Positions 30,603-42,475 of a DNA stretch of 64,000 nucleotides are shown piece after piece; position 1 is the stretch's first letter; every line of letters begins with the position of its first letter. Below the pieces are notes generated by a model. It made no database searches, was not told the DNA's origin, and worked only from the letters and a program-made list of their open reading frames with translations. Source of the DNA: Henckelia pumila. Taxonomy: Eukaryota; Streptophyta; Magnoliopsida; Lamiales; Gesneriaceae. Location: NCBI RefSeq assembly GCF_033568475.1, contig NC_133123.1, positions 1,240,001-1,304,000 on the forward strand, written 5' to 3'. The position numbers and the translations under genes are program-made.

Positions 30603-33162
30603 TTTTTGTTAAGAGACATAGATTACCTTATGTATCATTAGATATGGATTTAGTTGTATCTACTCCGTTGGAGCAAGAGATAGTAACTAAGCGTCTAGTG
30701 ATAGGTTGCATTCTGGAGTTTGAGGGTAATGTGTTAGCAGCTAATTTGATGATATTAGCGATGATATATTTTGATTGTATCTTGGGAATAGATATGCTGA
30801 CTTTGTATTACGCTACTGTGGATTGTTATCAGCGTCTGGTACAGTTTCATCCGGTTGAAGGTGATAGCTGGTATTTTTATGGTGAGGGTGCGCGACCTCC
30901 GATGCCACTTGTTTCGGCTCTGAAGGCATGTCATGTCTTGGAGTCAGGTGGGGAGGGCTACCTCATTTATGCAGTTGATATGTCCATGAGTAGTACGGGT
31001 ATTGATCAGCTACCGGTTGTTAGTGAATTTCCTGATGTATTCCCTGATGAGATTCTTGGTTTTCCTCCGGTTCGAGAGGTTGAATTTGGTATTGATCTAG
31101 TACCAGGAACTACGCCTATATCCCGAGCACCTTATCATCTGGCACCGTCAGAGATGAGGAAATTGAAACAGCAGTTGCAGGATCTGCTTGATAAGGGATA
31201 TATTCGTCCGAGTGTTTCTCCGTGGGGAGCACCTGTTTTGTTCGTCAAAAAGAAAGATGGATCGATGCGATTGTGCATTGATTACAGGCAGTTGAATCGT
31301 GTCACCATCAAGAATAAGTATCCTTTGCCGCGGATTGATGATCTGTTTGATCAACTACAGGGTACTTCGGTTTATTCCAAGATAGATCTGAGATCTGGAT
31401 ACCATCAGATATGGGTACGAGACACAGATATATCTACGACTGCTTTCAGAACTAGATACGGGCATTATGAATTTCTGGTAATGCCATTCGGTTTGACGAA
31501 TGCACCGGCAGTCTTTATGAATCTGATGAACCAAGTATTTCGAGAATATCTGGATAAATTTGTCATTGTCTTCATTGATGATATTCTTGTCTATTCTCAT
31601 GACAAGGATGAGCATGCACAGCATTTGAGAATTGTTCTGCAGAAGTTACGAGATAAGCAGCTGTATGCGAAATTGAGCAAATGTGAGTTTTGGCTTGATC
31701 GGGTAGTGTTTCTCGGTCATGTTATTTCTAGTGAAGGAATATCTGTTGATCCTAGTAAGATAGAGGCAGTGCTGAACTGGTCTCGTCCGACGACGGTTGC
31801 TGAGATTCGTAGTTTCATGGGTCTAGCGGGATATTACCGTCGGTTCATCGAGAATTTTGCACAGTTGGCCAGGCCATTGACACAGCTTACTCGGAAAGAT
31901 GTTACCTTCATATGGTCCTCGGATTGTGAGGAATCGTTTCATGAGCTGCGGAGACGTCTTACTACTGCACCTGTGCTAGCTTTACCTTCTGGATCGGGAG
32001 GATATGTTGTTTATAGTGATGCCTCTGGTCAGGGGTTAGGATGTGTTTTGACACAGCGTGGGCATGTTATTGCTTATGCTTCGTGACAGTTGAAGACGCA
32101 TGAGAATAATTATCCAGTACATGATCTCGAGTTAGCCGCCATTGTATTTGCACTCAAGATTTGGAGGCATTATCTTTATGGCGAGAAATTTGAGATATTC
32201 ACGGATCACAAGAGTCTGAAATATTTATTCACTCAGGCGGAGTTGAATATGCGACAGAGGCGCTGGATGGATCTTCTGAAGGATTATGATTGTGAAATCA
32301 AATATCATCCAGGTTCTGTTATTCTTACTGCTGATGCCTTGAGTCGGCAGGTGAGACTTTCTGCACTTCAGACTAGTGAAATATCTCATATGATTCAAGA
32401 GTGCTGTTCATTGAGTTTTACGCTCAAGCACAAGAAAGGGAGAAATGAGATTCGATTGTATACTATTTTATCTGAGCCAGCATTGTATTCTCGGATCAGA
32501 GATGCTCAGATATCTGATGTTAAGACTCAGCATTTGGCACGTAATACATCTGGATTCCATTTCCAGGCTGATGGTTTATTATGCTTAGCTAATCGAGTGG
32601 TTGTACTTGATGTTGCGGAGCTCAGGAATGATATTCTTTCTCAAGCTCACAGGAGTCGATTATCAGTTCATCCTGGAAGTATGAAAATGTATAAGGACTT
32701 GCGAACTAAATTCTGGTGGAAAGGGATGAAGAGGAGTGTGTATCAATTTGTTTCGAGATATTTGGTTTGTCAACAGGTCAAGGCTGAACATCGACGACCA
32801 GGTGGATTACTGCAGAATCTTGAGATTCCCGAATGGAAGTGGGAGCACGTAACTATGGATTTTATCACCCACTTACCTATGACGTCACGTCAGTGTGATG
32901 CTATCTGGGTCGTTGTTGACCGTTTGACGAAATCAGCACACTTTATTCCTTACAACTGAGAGTATTCTTATGATCGCATGACACGCTTATATATCCAGGA
33001 GATAGTGCGATTACATGGGATTCCAGTGAGCATAGTCAGTGATAGAGACCCGCGATTTACCTCACGTTTTTGGGGTAGTTTTCAGGAGGCGTTGGATACC
33101 ACTCTTAGTTTGAGCACTGCATATCATCCGGAGACTGACGGGCAGTCAGAACGGACGATTCT
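30603..33162 (+). pseudogene. pol of element C, 5' part (protease tail to integrase core)
   Basis: Protease starts downstream of its active site and fuses in frame with LTR sequence (frame open from 30533). Reverse transcriptase shows [10 protein letters not shown] and FIDDIL. RNase H shows [10 protein letters not shown], then a stop, then TDHKSLKYL. Integrase shows the HPGSMKMY finger and two of the three DDE residues ([15 protein letters not shown]), running to DGQSER where E is inserted. Stops: TGA at 32084-32086 and TGA at 32957-32959, both readable as CGA-to-TGA changes. The rest of integrase is at 49043-49790. Confidence 0.92.
33158..33162 (+). repeat. Left target-site copy of E (ATTCT, against ATTCG at 49043-49047)
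   Basis: Reading across, integrase continues from ACGATT to CGTATGCTGG, so ATTCG is the original target. The left copy has one substitution. Confidence 0.7.
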
Positions 33163-33861
33163 TGAAACGACCCTAACTCTCTAATAAATAAATATGCGGA
33201 AATTTTTTTTTTTTTTTATACTACTAAATAAAATATGTACATATATGCCCATACATATATGCACAGAATAAAATAATTAAAATAAATACACGACTAAATA
33301 AATAAACAATTTAAATACTTAAATAAAATGCATTCTTTGAAATAATTAAACATCTGAGTCAACCCTAGAATTAAAAATATACTGCATAAATAAAATAAAT
33401 AAAAATGTGCATGCACTAAAAATATTTAATAAAATATCCAAAAACATCAACCCTTAGAAATATTCCAAATGTATCATATGACATCATGTACGGTGACTCA
33501 GAGGATGTCACGGTCACGGGGCTACTGCAGCACTGCTCATACATCCTCACCACCGGTAGGAGTAACCTGCTCCTCTACGTACTCACCTGCACCATATCCG
33601 TGTAGTGAGCCTAGAGGCCCAACATGCATACTAACAAGGGTTTAAAATAATTTAAAACAATTTAATACTAATACATACATATACATGAATGAGCATGCTT
33701 AAAAATTTCATAACATAACTTACTTAAATAAACATAAATAACATAATACATAACATACATACTTGAGTTGTTGAGCATTTATTTTCTTAACATCGAATGG
33801 TCCTATCCGTAAGTGTGACCCATAGTGCGACTGATCAGTCTAAGAACCATCGTACGAGGCT

Positions 33862-33934
33862 GGTGGCGAACCACCCATACATAAATGGCAGAAAACTGCC
33901 CATACATAAATGGCAGAAACTGCCCATACATAAA
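33862..33934 (-). repeat. Short-hairpin array in E LTR 1
   Basis: Read on the minus strand: GGCAG-TTT-CTGCC (33934-33922), GGCAG-TTTT-CTGCC (33910-33897) and GGTGG-TTCG-CCACC (33875-33862). Copies occur in LTR 2 (about 40472-40544) and LTR 3 (about 47083-47155). Confidence 0.82.
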
Positions 33935-34663
33935 TGGCCACACTACTTCAATTTCCACCTAAAATATTTTATTTACTCAACCATACAAATTAAATCATAG
34001 CATAAAAATGGATTTCATGAATGCATGTACTTAAATAAATTGTGTGTCCTTCATATATATTTAATTTAATTTTTCTTACTAACATATAAATATTAAAATA
34101 ACTTAAATGCATAAAAATAATTAAATATATAATCAGGACACACGCAATTTTCTCATGGATGGTTCTGGACTGCTGGCCCTACACTCAAGCCCATTAACTT
34201 AAATCTGGCCCATTAACATACTTAAGCCCAATATCTTAAACTTTAAGCCCAATTAATTAATCTAAGCCCAATTAAGTTAATTAAGCCCATTAAAATTACA
34301 CTAAGCCCAATAACACTTAAATTGGCCCAATGGGCCCGAAAACCCAAAGACTGGCCCATTAACTTTTATGGGCCTAAAAGCCCATAAAATTAATGGACTA
34401 ACTTAATTAAAATTTTAAAAGTTCAAATAAAATTATTTGGGAGTCCAAATAATTTTATTTCAATTAAATTGATTCAAAAACCCAATAATTCTTAAAATAT
34501 TTTAAAATTAAAAATACTCGAGCCCGGCCCACCAAACCCGGACCCGAACCTCCTGACCCGACCCTAGACCTATCCGACCCGACCCGGACACCCAGACCCG
34601 ACCCAGGCCCCTAAACCCAGCCCAACCCGATGGCCCCCCTCTCCCAATTTCCCTCGGCTGCGT

Positions 34664-34751
34664 GCAGCAGCCCTTCGAGGGCTGCTGCCGCGCCAGTCCG
34701 GCCACCCCTGGCCGGACCATCGCCGGCAGGACCCTCCCAAGGTCCTGCCGG
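34664..34751 (-). repeat. GC-rich hairpin cluster in E LTR 1
   Basis: GCAGCAGCCC/GGGCTGCTGC (34664-34688), GTCCGGCC/GGCCGGAC (34696-34717) and the 11-bp stem CCGGCAGGACC/GGTCCTGCCGG (34723-34751), repeated in LTRs 2 and 3. A further stem, TGGCTCGA/TCGAGCCA, lies near 34876-34896. Confidence 0.82.
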
Positions 34752-35817
34752 ACCTAACCTGCTTGGTGGTCCGACCCCATGCAGCCTAAACCCAGGAACC
34801 CGAAGGCCCTTCCCTTCGAACCCTAGACTGCACCCTTCTCGGCCGCCTGACTGAATCTGCTACCTTGGGCTCGTTTGGCTCGAGCTCTTCGAGCCACACG
34901 AGTCCAGGCCAACCTCACACCCCCTTAGGACCCTGACCAGCCGACCTGTCATCCATGGTTAACCAAAACGTGGCCATGATTCAAGAAACAAACGAAGATA
35001 GTGCATAGTCATGCAACCCGTAACAATTCCTGTGATTTTAAAGAAAATTTCTGATGCATAACACTACACACACGAATACTAACTGGGATGGTACGAAAAT
35101 ATACGAAGGAATCATGCCTTTCACCGTAGATGACGAGGAAACACGAGCGTGGGACGGTTCCGGGACGACGGGACGAAAATACGGGCTTTTGGAGCTTCGA
35201 AACTCTTGGCTATGGCTTCCCTGGGTGACGGCTAGATGGAGAAGAAGGAGATGGAGGTGGGTGTCGGCTGAGTGGAAGAAAACGTGGGAGGTATAGGTTT
35301 AGGTTTTAGTTTATTAGAAAATAGGGTAATTAAATATATAATTAAGGATATAATATATATATAAAATATAACCTAACCAAAACTCTAAAAGAAATCTTTA
35401 AAAATCTGAAATTTTATTGAAAAATCCCGAAATTAAAAATTAGGGGAATTTTAAAGATAATTAAAAATCATTATTTTGGCTAATTTTGGATAAAAATGAC
35501 CCCTAAAATTAAATAAAATTAAATACTTAAAATTTTGAGATAATAAAACTCAAAATAATATTTTAAGGCTCCAAAAAGGCTCATAAAATAATTTGGCTAG
35601 AAAGTTGTCATCTCGTCCGTCCACGGTCCCGTCTACGCGATTAAATAATAAAAATACTAAAAATCATAAAAATCACTAATTATGGGTTAAATGCTTAAAA
35701 AATAAATTAAATCATGCATAAATAATTCACATAATTATTTAACCCATAAATCATAAATTTAAATAATTAAATATCTATGCAGGCGGATTTACGAAATTAA
35801 AAATACCGGGTGTTACA

Positions 35818-35835
35818 ATTCTCCCCCCCTTAAAT
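35818..35835 (-). other. Polypurine tract of E, unit 1
   Basis: The minus strand reads TTTAAGGGGGGGAGAAT directly before the LTR. Unit 2 has the same at 42432-42448 with one fewer G. Confidence 0.85.
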
Positions 35836-35862
35836 TGAATTTCGTCCTCGAAATTAAAGTAC

Positions 35863-38800
35863 TTACCCGAACATCTCCGGGTAGCGAGTCCTCATCCTAT
35901 CTCGAATCTGCGTCACTATGTCAGCTGTCTGCTGCACAATCTCTGGACCCAACAAAATCCTCTCTCCAACCTCATCCCAATGCACCGGAGATCTGCATCT
36001 CCTCCCATACAGTGCTGCATATGGAGCCATACCTATAGACGACTGAAAGCTGTTGTTATAGGTAAACTCCACTAATGGCAGTCTAGTCTCCCAAGATCCT
36101 CGAAAATCGATGACACAAGCTCTCAGAAGATCCTCGAGAACCTGGATCACCCTCTCAGACTGACCATCTGTCTGGGGATGAAACGCTGTACTGAACAAAA
36201 GCCTAGTCCCCAAAGCTGTGTGCAGACTCTTCCAAAATGCTGAGGTGAATCTCGGATCCCTGTCTGACACGATAGACACTGGTATGCCATGCAGTCTAAC
36301 AATCTCTCTGATGTACAGCTCTGCATACTGTGTCAAAGTGTAAGTAGTCCTTACCGGCAAGAAATGAGCTGACTTGGTGAGTCTATCCACAATCACCCAA
36401 ATCGCTGTACACCCTCTAGTACTCCTCGGTAAGCCAACCACAAAGTCCATCATTATATTCTCCCACTTCCATTCCGGAATAGGGAGAGGTCTAAGAAGTC
36501 CTGCTGGACGCTGATGCTCTGCTTTGACTTGCTGACAAGTCAAGCACTCTGACACCACTCTCCCGATGTCACTCTTCATCCCGGGCCACCAATATGATAA
36601 CTGTAAGTCTCGGTACATCTTCGTACTTCCGGGGTGAATGAAGTACGGAGATGCATGAGCCTCTGCTAGAATCTCGGCTCTCAACTGATCAACGTTCGGT
36701 ACCCACATCCTCCCACGGTACTGAACGATGCCGTCCTCCACTGTATACAAGAGATTACCTCTGGCCTCATCTCTCTGTCTCCATCGCTGTAGCTCCTCAT
36801 CAGTGGACTGTCCTTCTCTAATCCGATCTCGCAGAACTGGCTGCACCGTCAACACTGACAAGCTCGGTGCATGGCCGCTCGGATAGCACTCCAAACCAAA
36901 TCTCTGAATCTCGGTCTGTAGTGGTAACTGTACAGTCAAACATGATACCACTGACGACTTTCGACTCAAAGCATCTGCCACTACATTAGCCTTACCCGGA
37001 TGGTAGCTAATGTCACAATCATAATCCTTAACAAGCTCAAGCCATCTGCGCTGCCTCATGTTCAACTCCTTCTGGGTGAAGAAGTACTTGAGGCTCTTGT
37101 GGTCGGTGAAAATCTTGCACTTCTCGCCGTAAAGATAGTGCCTCCAGATTTTCAACGCAAATACCACTGCTGCAAGCTCCAAATCATGCGTCGGATAGTT
37201 CTGCTCATGAATCTTCAACTGTCGCGACGCATATGCGATAACTCTGCCACTCTGCATAAGTACTGCGCCCAAACCAAGCTTGGACGCGTCGGTGTACACC
37301 ACTAACTCCTCATGTGGCACTGTCATAGCTAACACCGGTGCTGAAGTAAGTGCATCCTTCAGCTGATCAAAACTCCTCTGACAATCTGGACTCCAACTAT
37401 ACTTCGCGTTCTTCTTGGTCAAGGAAGTCAAGGGTAATGCAATAGAGGAAAAACCCTTGATGAACTTCCTATAGTATCCTGCTAAACCCAAGAAGCTACG
37501 AATCTCCGAAGCATTCTTTGGAATCCCCCAATCCCTCACTGCCTGCACCTTGGACTGATCCACTGCAATCCCATCCCTAGAAATAATGTGGCCTAGAAAC
37601 GCCACCTGCTCCAACCAAAACTCACACTTACTGAACTTTGCAAACAGTCGATGCTCCCTCAAAGTCTGCAAGGCTGTATGCAAATGCTGTGTGTGCTCCT
37701 CAATGCTCCTCGAGTAGATCAATATGTCATCAATGAATACAATGACAAACTGATCTAGATATGGCTGGAAGACACGATGCATAAGATCCATAAACACTGC
37801 TGGAGCATTGGTTAACCCAAAGGGCATCACCAAGAACTCATAGTGTCCATATCGTGTCCTAAAGGCAGTCTTAGACACGTCTGAATCTCTGACCCTCAGC
37901 TGATGGTAACCAGATCGCAGATCGATCTTGGAGAATACCGAAGCTCCCTGCAACTGATCGAATAAATCCTCTATCCTCGGTAGTGGATACTTATTCTTCA
38001 CTGTGACTCTGTTGAGCTCTCGGTAGTCAATGCACAATCTCATGCTGCCGTCCTTCTTCTTCACAAACAACACTGGAGCTCCCCATGGAGAAAAGCTAGG
38101 GCGAACAAAGCCCTTCTCCAACAACTCCTGAATCTGCTCCTTCAACTCTCTCATCTCTGTAGGAGCAAGTCGATACGGTGCCTTAGAGATAGGCACAGTA
38201 TCCGGCAACAACTCAATACTGAACTCCACCTCTCTCACTGGTGAAACTCCTGCAACATCGTCAGGAAAAACATCTGGATAGTCACGTACCACCTCTATAT
38301 CTGATAAAGATCTTCTAGAAACATCTGAGGTAGTGACCACACTAGCAAGAAATCCCTGACATCCATGGCGCAACAGTATCCTCGCACGAACAAGTGATAT
38401 CATCTGAGGAATACTGCTAAACTGAGATGCAAAGAAAGTAAACATCTCACCTCCTGCTGGCTTCACTGACACTGTCCTACGTCGGAAATCAATCGAAGCT
38501 CCATTAACTGATAGCCACTCCATACCCAAAATCAAGTCAAACCCAGTCAATGGAAGAACCACTAGATCTGCTCGAATGGAGTGTCCCTGCAACTCCAATC
38601 CCAGATCCCTGATGACACTAGTGGTAGTGATAATCTGTCCGGATGGCATGGTAACATCGTAACCACTGTCAACAACCTCCGGTGTAATGCCTATCCGTCT
38701 GATAAAATCTCGGGAGATAAACGAATGCGTGGCTCCTGAATCTAGCAACGCAAACGTGGAGTTGCCTCCAACTAGAATTCTCCCGGTGATCAAGGAGGTA

Positions 38801-39620
38801 TCTGGGTCTGCCTCCTCTGCCTGCATCACATACACTCGCCCACTGACGTTCTGCCTCTGCGGGCAGTTGGCAATCTGATGCCCTGGCTCCTTGCAACGAT
38901 AGCAGACTCCTGCTCCCAAAAGACACTGCCCGGAATGCATCTTCTGGCACTTCGGACACACTGGATATCTCCCTGGAGTAGGGGCCCCGCCCCTAGTCTG
39001 CTGCTGTGGCTTCCCCTGAGGCCTCTGCTGATTCGGGCCCTTAGATGGCCTGTAGACTTCTTCTTCGCAGGTGGCTGCGAATATGGTCGCTGATACCCTG
39101 TCTGCATAAACTGCCTCTTACCCTGCTGCTCTCTCTGTATTTCTCTCCGTCCCTCCTCGGAACGCAAGGCCCTGCTGACTGCAGACTCATATGTAAAGAC
39201 GTCTGCCATACGCACGTCATGCCTGATCTCAGCCTTCAGGCCCTCCACAAACTGACGCAGCTTCTCCTGCGGGCTCTCAGCAATCATGGGCCCAAAGCGA
39301 CAGCCCCTCTCAAACTGGCTCACGTACTCCACAACAGACCTGTCCCCCTGACGGAGACTCATGAACTCCCGGATCATGCGACTGCGCACATCCTCAGTGA
39401 AATACTTGGCGTAGAAGATACGCCTGAACTCAGCCCACGTCAGTGTAGGTAGATGGACTCCTCTGACTGCACCCTCCCACCAAAGGGCTGCATCGCCTCG
39501 CATCATATACGTAGCACAGCTCACCCTGTCGGCGTCTGTGATCCCCATATAGTCGAAGATGGACTCAAGAGAGCGAATCCACCCCTCAGCCACCACAAAT
39601 TTATTTACGTAAATCGCCAT
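35863..39620 (-). pseudogene. gag-pol of E, unit 1 (frameshifted and internally deleted)
   Basis: Gag begins at ATG 39620-39618, directly in the leader, and joins gag at GWIRSLESIFDYMG; the usual longer gag N-terminus is missing. Gag changes frame near 39050 (one base short), after which the pol frame runs open to 35863. It shows a CCHC knuckle ([14 protein letters not shown]) and protease DSGATHSFI. Reverse transcriptase has [10 protein letters not shown] and FIDDIL; RNase H has [10 protein letters not shown] and TDHKSLKYF. Integrase has an HHCC finger and a DDE core (DFVVGLP, SDRDPRF, then E in the GQSERVIQ block). The C-terminus jumps from DRMRT to RYPEMFG, removing the SPRFIGPF and chromo-like region. 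RT and protease motifs look intact, but integrase is truncated. Confidence 0.92.
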
Positions 39621-39749
39621 GCATAACTAAGTGTTTAAAATTAAGGCTAACTTAAATTTTTAGAAATTAAATCATACTATAAACATTTAAAACTTACAGA
39701 CCGGTAGCGTGGATTTCTGAGCTCGCATAGCAGTAGTGACCCCTCCAAG

Positions 39750-39769
39750 AACCGTGCTCTGATACCAAC
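39750..39769 (-). other. Primer-binding site of E, unit 1 (initiator tRNA-Met)
   Basis: The minus strand reads GTTGGTATCAGAGCACGG next to the LTR end; TGGTATCAGAGC pairs with the 3' end of initiator tRNA-Met. Unit 2 has the same at 46363-46382. Confidence 0.92.
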
Positions 39770-42431
39770 TGAAACGACCCTAACTCTCTAATAAATAAAT
39801 ATGCGGAAATTTTTTTTTTTTTTTTTTATACTACTAAATAAAATATGTACATATATGCCCATACATATATGCACAGAATAAAATAATTAAAATAAATACA
39901 CGACTAAATAAATAAACAATTTAAATACTTAAATAAAATGCATTCTTTGAAATAATTAAACATCTGAGTCAACCCTAGAATTAAAAATATACTGCATAAA
40001 TAAAATAAATAAAAATGTGCATGCACTAAAAATATTTAATAAAATATCCAAAAACATCAACCCTTAGAAATATTCCAAATGTATCATATGACATCATGTA
40101 CGGTGACTCAGAGGCTGTCACGGTCACGGGGCTACTGCAGCACTGCTCATACATCCTCACCACCGGTAGGAGTAACCTGCTCCTCTACGTACTCACCTGC
40201 ACCATATCCGTGTAGTGAGCCTAGAGGCCCAACATGCATACTAACAAGGGTTTAAAATAATTTAAAACAATTTAATACTAATACATACATATACATGAAT
40301 GAGCATGCTTAAAAATTTCATAACATAACTTACTTAAATAAACATAAATAACATAATACATAACATACATACTTGAGTTGTTGAGCATTTATTTTCTTAA
40401 CATCGAATGGTCCTATCCGTAAGTGTGACCCATAGTGCGACTGATCAGTCTAAGAACCATCGTACGAGGCTGGTGGCGAACCACCCATACATAAATGGCA
40501 GAAAACTGCCCATACATAAATGGCAGAAACTGCCCATACATAAATGGCCACACTACTTCAATTTCCACCTAAAATATTTTATTTACTCAACCATACAAAT
40601 TAAATCATAGCATAAAAATGGATTTCATGAATGCATGTACTTAAATAAATTGTGTGTCCTTCATATATATTTAATTTAATTTTTCTTACTAACATATAAA
40701 TATTAAAATAACTTAAATGCATAAAAATAATTAAATATATAATCAGGACACATGCAATTTTCTCATGGATGGTTCTGGACTGCTGGCCCTACACTCAAGC
40801 CCATTAACTTAAATCTGGCCCATTAACATACTTAAGCCCAATATCTTAAACTCTAAGCCCAATTAATTAATCTAAGCCCAATTAAGTTAATTAAGCCCAT
40901 TAAAATTACACTAAGCCCAATAACACTTAAATTGGCCCAATGGGCCCGAAAACCCAAAGACTGGCCCATTAACTTTTATGGGCCTAAAAGCCCATAAAAT
41001 TAATGGACTAACTTAATTAAAATTTTAAAAGTTCAAATAAAATTATTTGGGAGTCCAAATAATTTTATTTCAATTAAATTGATTCAAAAACCCAATAATT
41101 CTTAAAATATTTTAAAATTAAAAATACTCGAGCCCGGCCCACCAAACCCGGACCCGAACCTCCTGACCCGACCCTAGACCTATCCGACCCGACCCGGACA
41201 CCCAGACCCGACCCAGGCCCCTAAACCCAGCCCAACCCGATGGCCCCCCTCTCCCAATTTCCCTCGGCTGCGTGCAGCAGCCCTTCGAGGGCTGCTGCCG
41301 CGCCAGTCCGGCCACCCCTGGCCGGACCATCGCCGGCAGGACCCTCCCAAGGTCCTGCCGGACCTAACCTGCTTGGTGGTCCGACCCCATGCAGCCTAAA
41401 CCCAGGAACCCGAAGGCCCTTCCCTTCGAACCCTAGACTGCACCCTTCTCGGCCGCCTGACTGAATCTGCTACCTTGGGCTCGTTTGGCTCGAGCTCTTC
41501 GAGCCACACGAGTCCAGGCCAACCTCACACCCCCTTAGGACCCTGACCAGCCGACCTGTCATCCATGGTTAACCAAAACGTGGCCATGATTCAAGAAACA
41601 AACGAAGATAGTGCATAGTCATGCAACCCGTAACAATTCCTGTGATTTTAAAGAAAATTTCTGATGCATAACACTACACACACGAATACTAACTGGGATG
41701 GTACGAAAATATACGAAGGAATCATGCCTTTCACCGTAGATGACGAGGAAACACGAGCGTGGGACGGTTCCGGGACGACGGGACGAAAATACGGGCTTTT
41801 GGAGCTTCGAAACTCTTGGCTATGGCTTCCCTGGGTGACGGCTAGATGGAGAAGAAGGAGATGGAGGTGGGTGTCGGCTGAGTGGAAGAAAACGTGGGAG
41901 GTAGGTATAGGTTTAGGTTTTAGTTTATTAGAAAATAGGGTAATTAAATATATAATTAAGGATATAATATATATATAAAATATAACCTAACCAAAACTCT
42001 AAAAGAAATCTTTAAAAATCTGAAATTTTATTGAAAAATCCCGAAATTAAAAATTAGGGGAATTTTAAAGATAATTAAAAATCATTATTTTGGCTAATTT
42101 TGGATAAAAATGACCCCTAAAATTAAATAAAATTAAATACTTAAAATTTTGAGATAATAAAACTCAAAATAATATTTTAAGGCTCCAAAAAGGCTCATAA
42201 AATAATTTGGCTAGAAAGTTGTCATCTCGTCCGTCCACGGTCCCGTCTACGCGATTAAATAATAAAAATACTAAAAATCATAAAAATCACTAATTATGGG
42301 TTAAATGCTTAAAAAATAAATTAAATCATGCATAAATAATTCACATAATTATTTAACCCATAAATCATAAATTTAAATAATTAAATATCTATGCAGGCGG
42401 ATTTACGAAATTAAAAATACCGGGTGTTACA
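39770..42431 (-). repeat. E LTR 2 (shared central LTR)
   Basis: 2,662 bp. It serves as the 5' LTR of unit 1 and the 3' LTR of unit 2. Confidence 0.93.
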
Positions 42432-42475
42432 ATTCTCCCCCCTTAAATTGAATTTCGTCCTCGAAATTAAAGTAC

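Larger units (their letters stand above)
33163..35817 (-). repeat. E LTR 1 (right-hand end of element on minus strand)
   Basis: 2,655 bp. It differs from LTRs 2 and 3 by a few bases, including lack of a 4-bp GGTA duplication near 35290 and a substitution near 33510. Confidence 0.93.

Noticed and set aside
37000-37305. Plus-strand ORF over E pol, repeated at 43613-43918
   Set aside because: Antisense shadow of the RNase H region; identical copies simply follow the tandem units.
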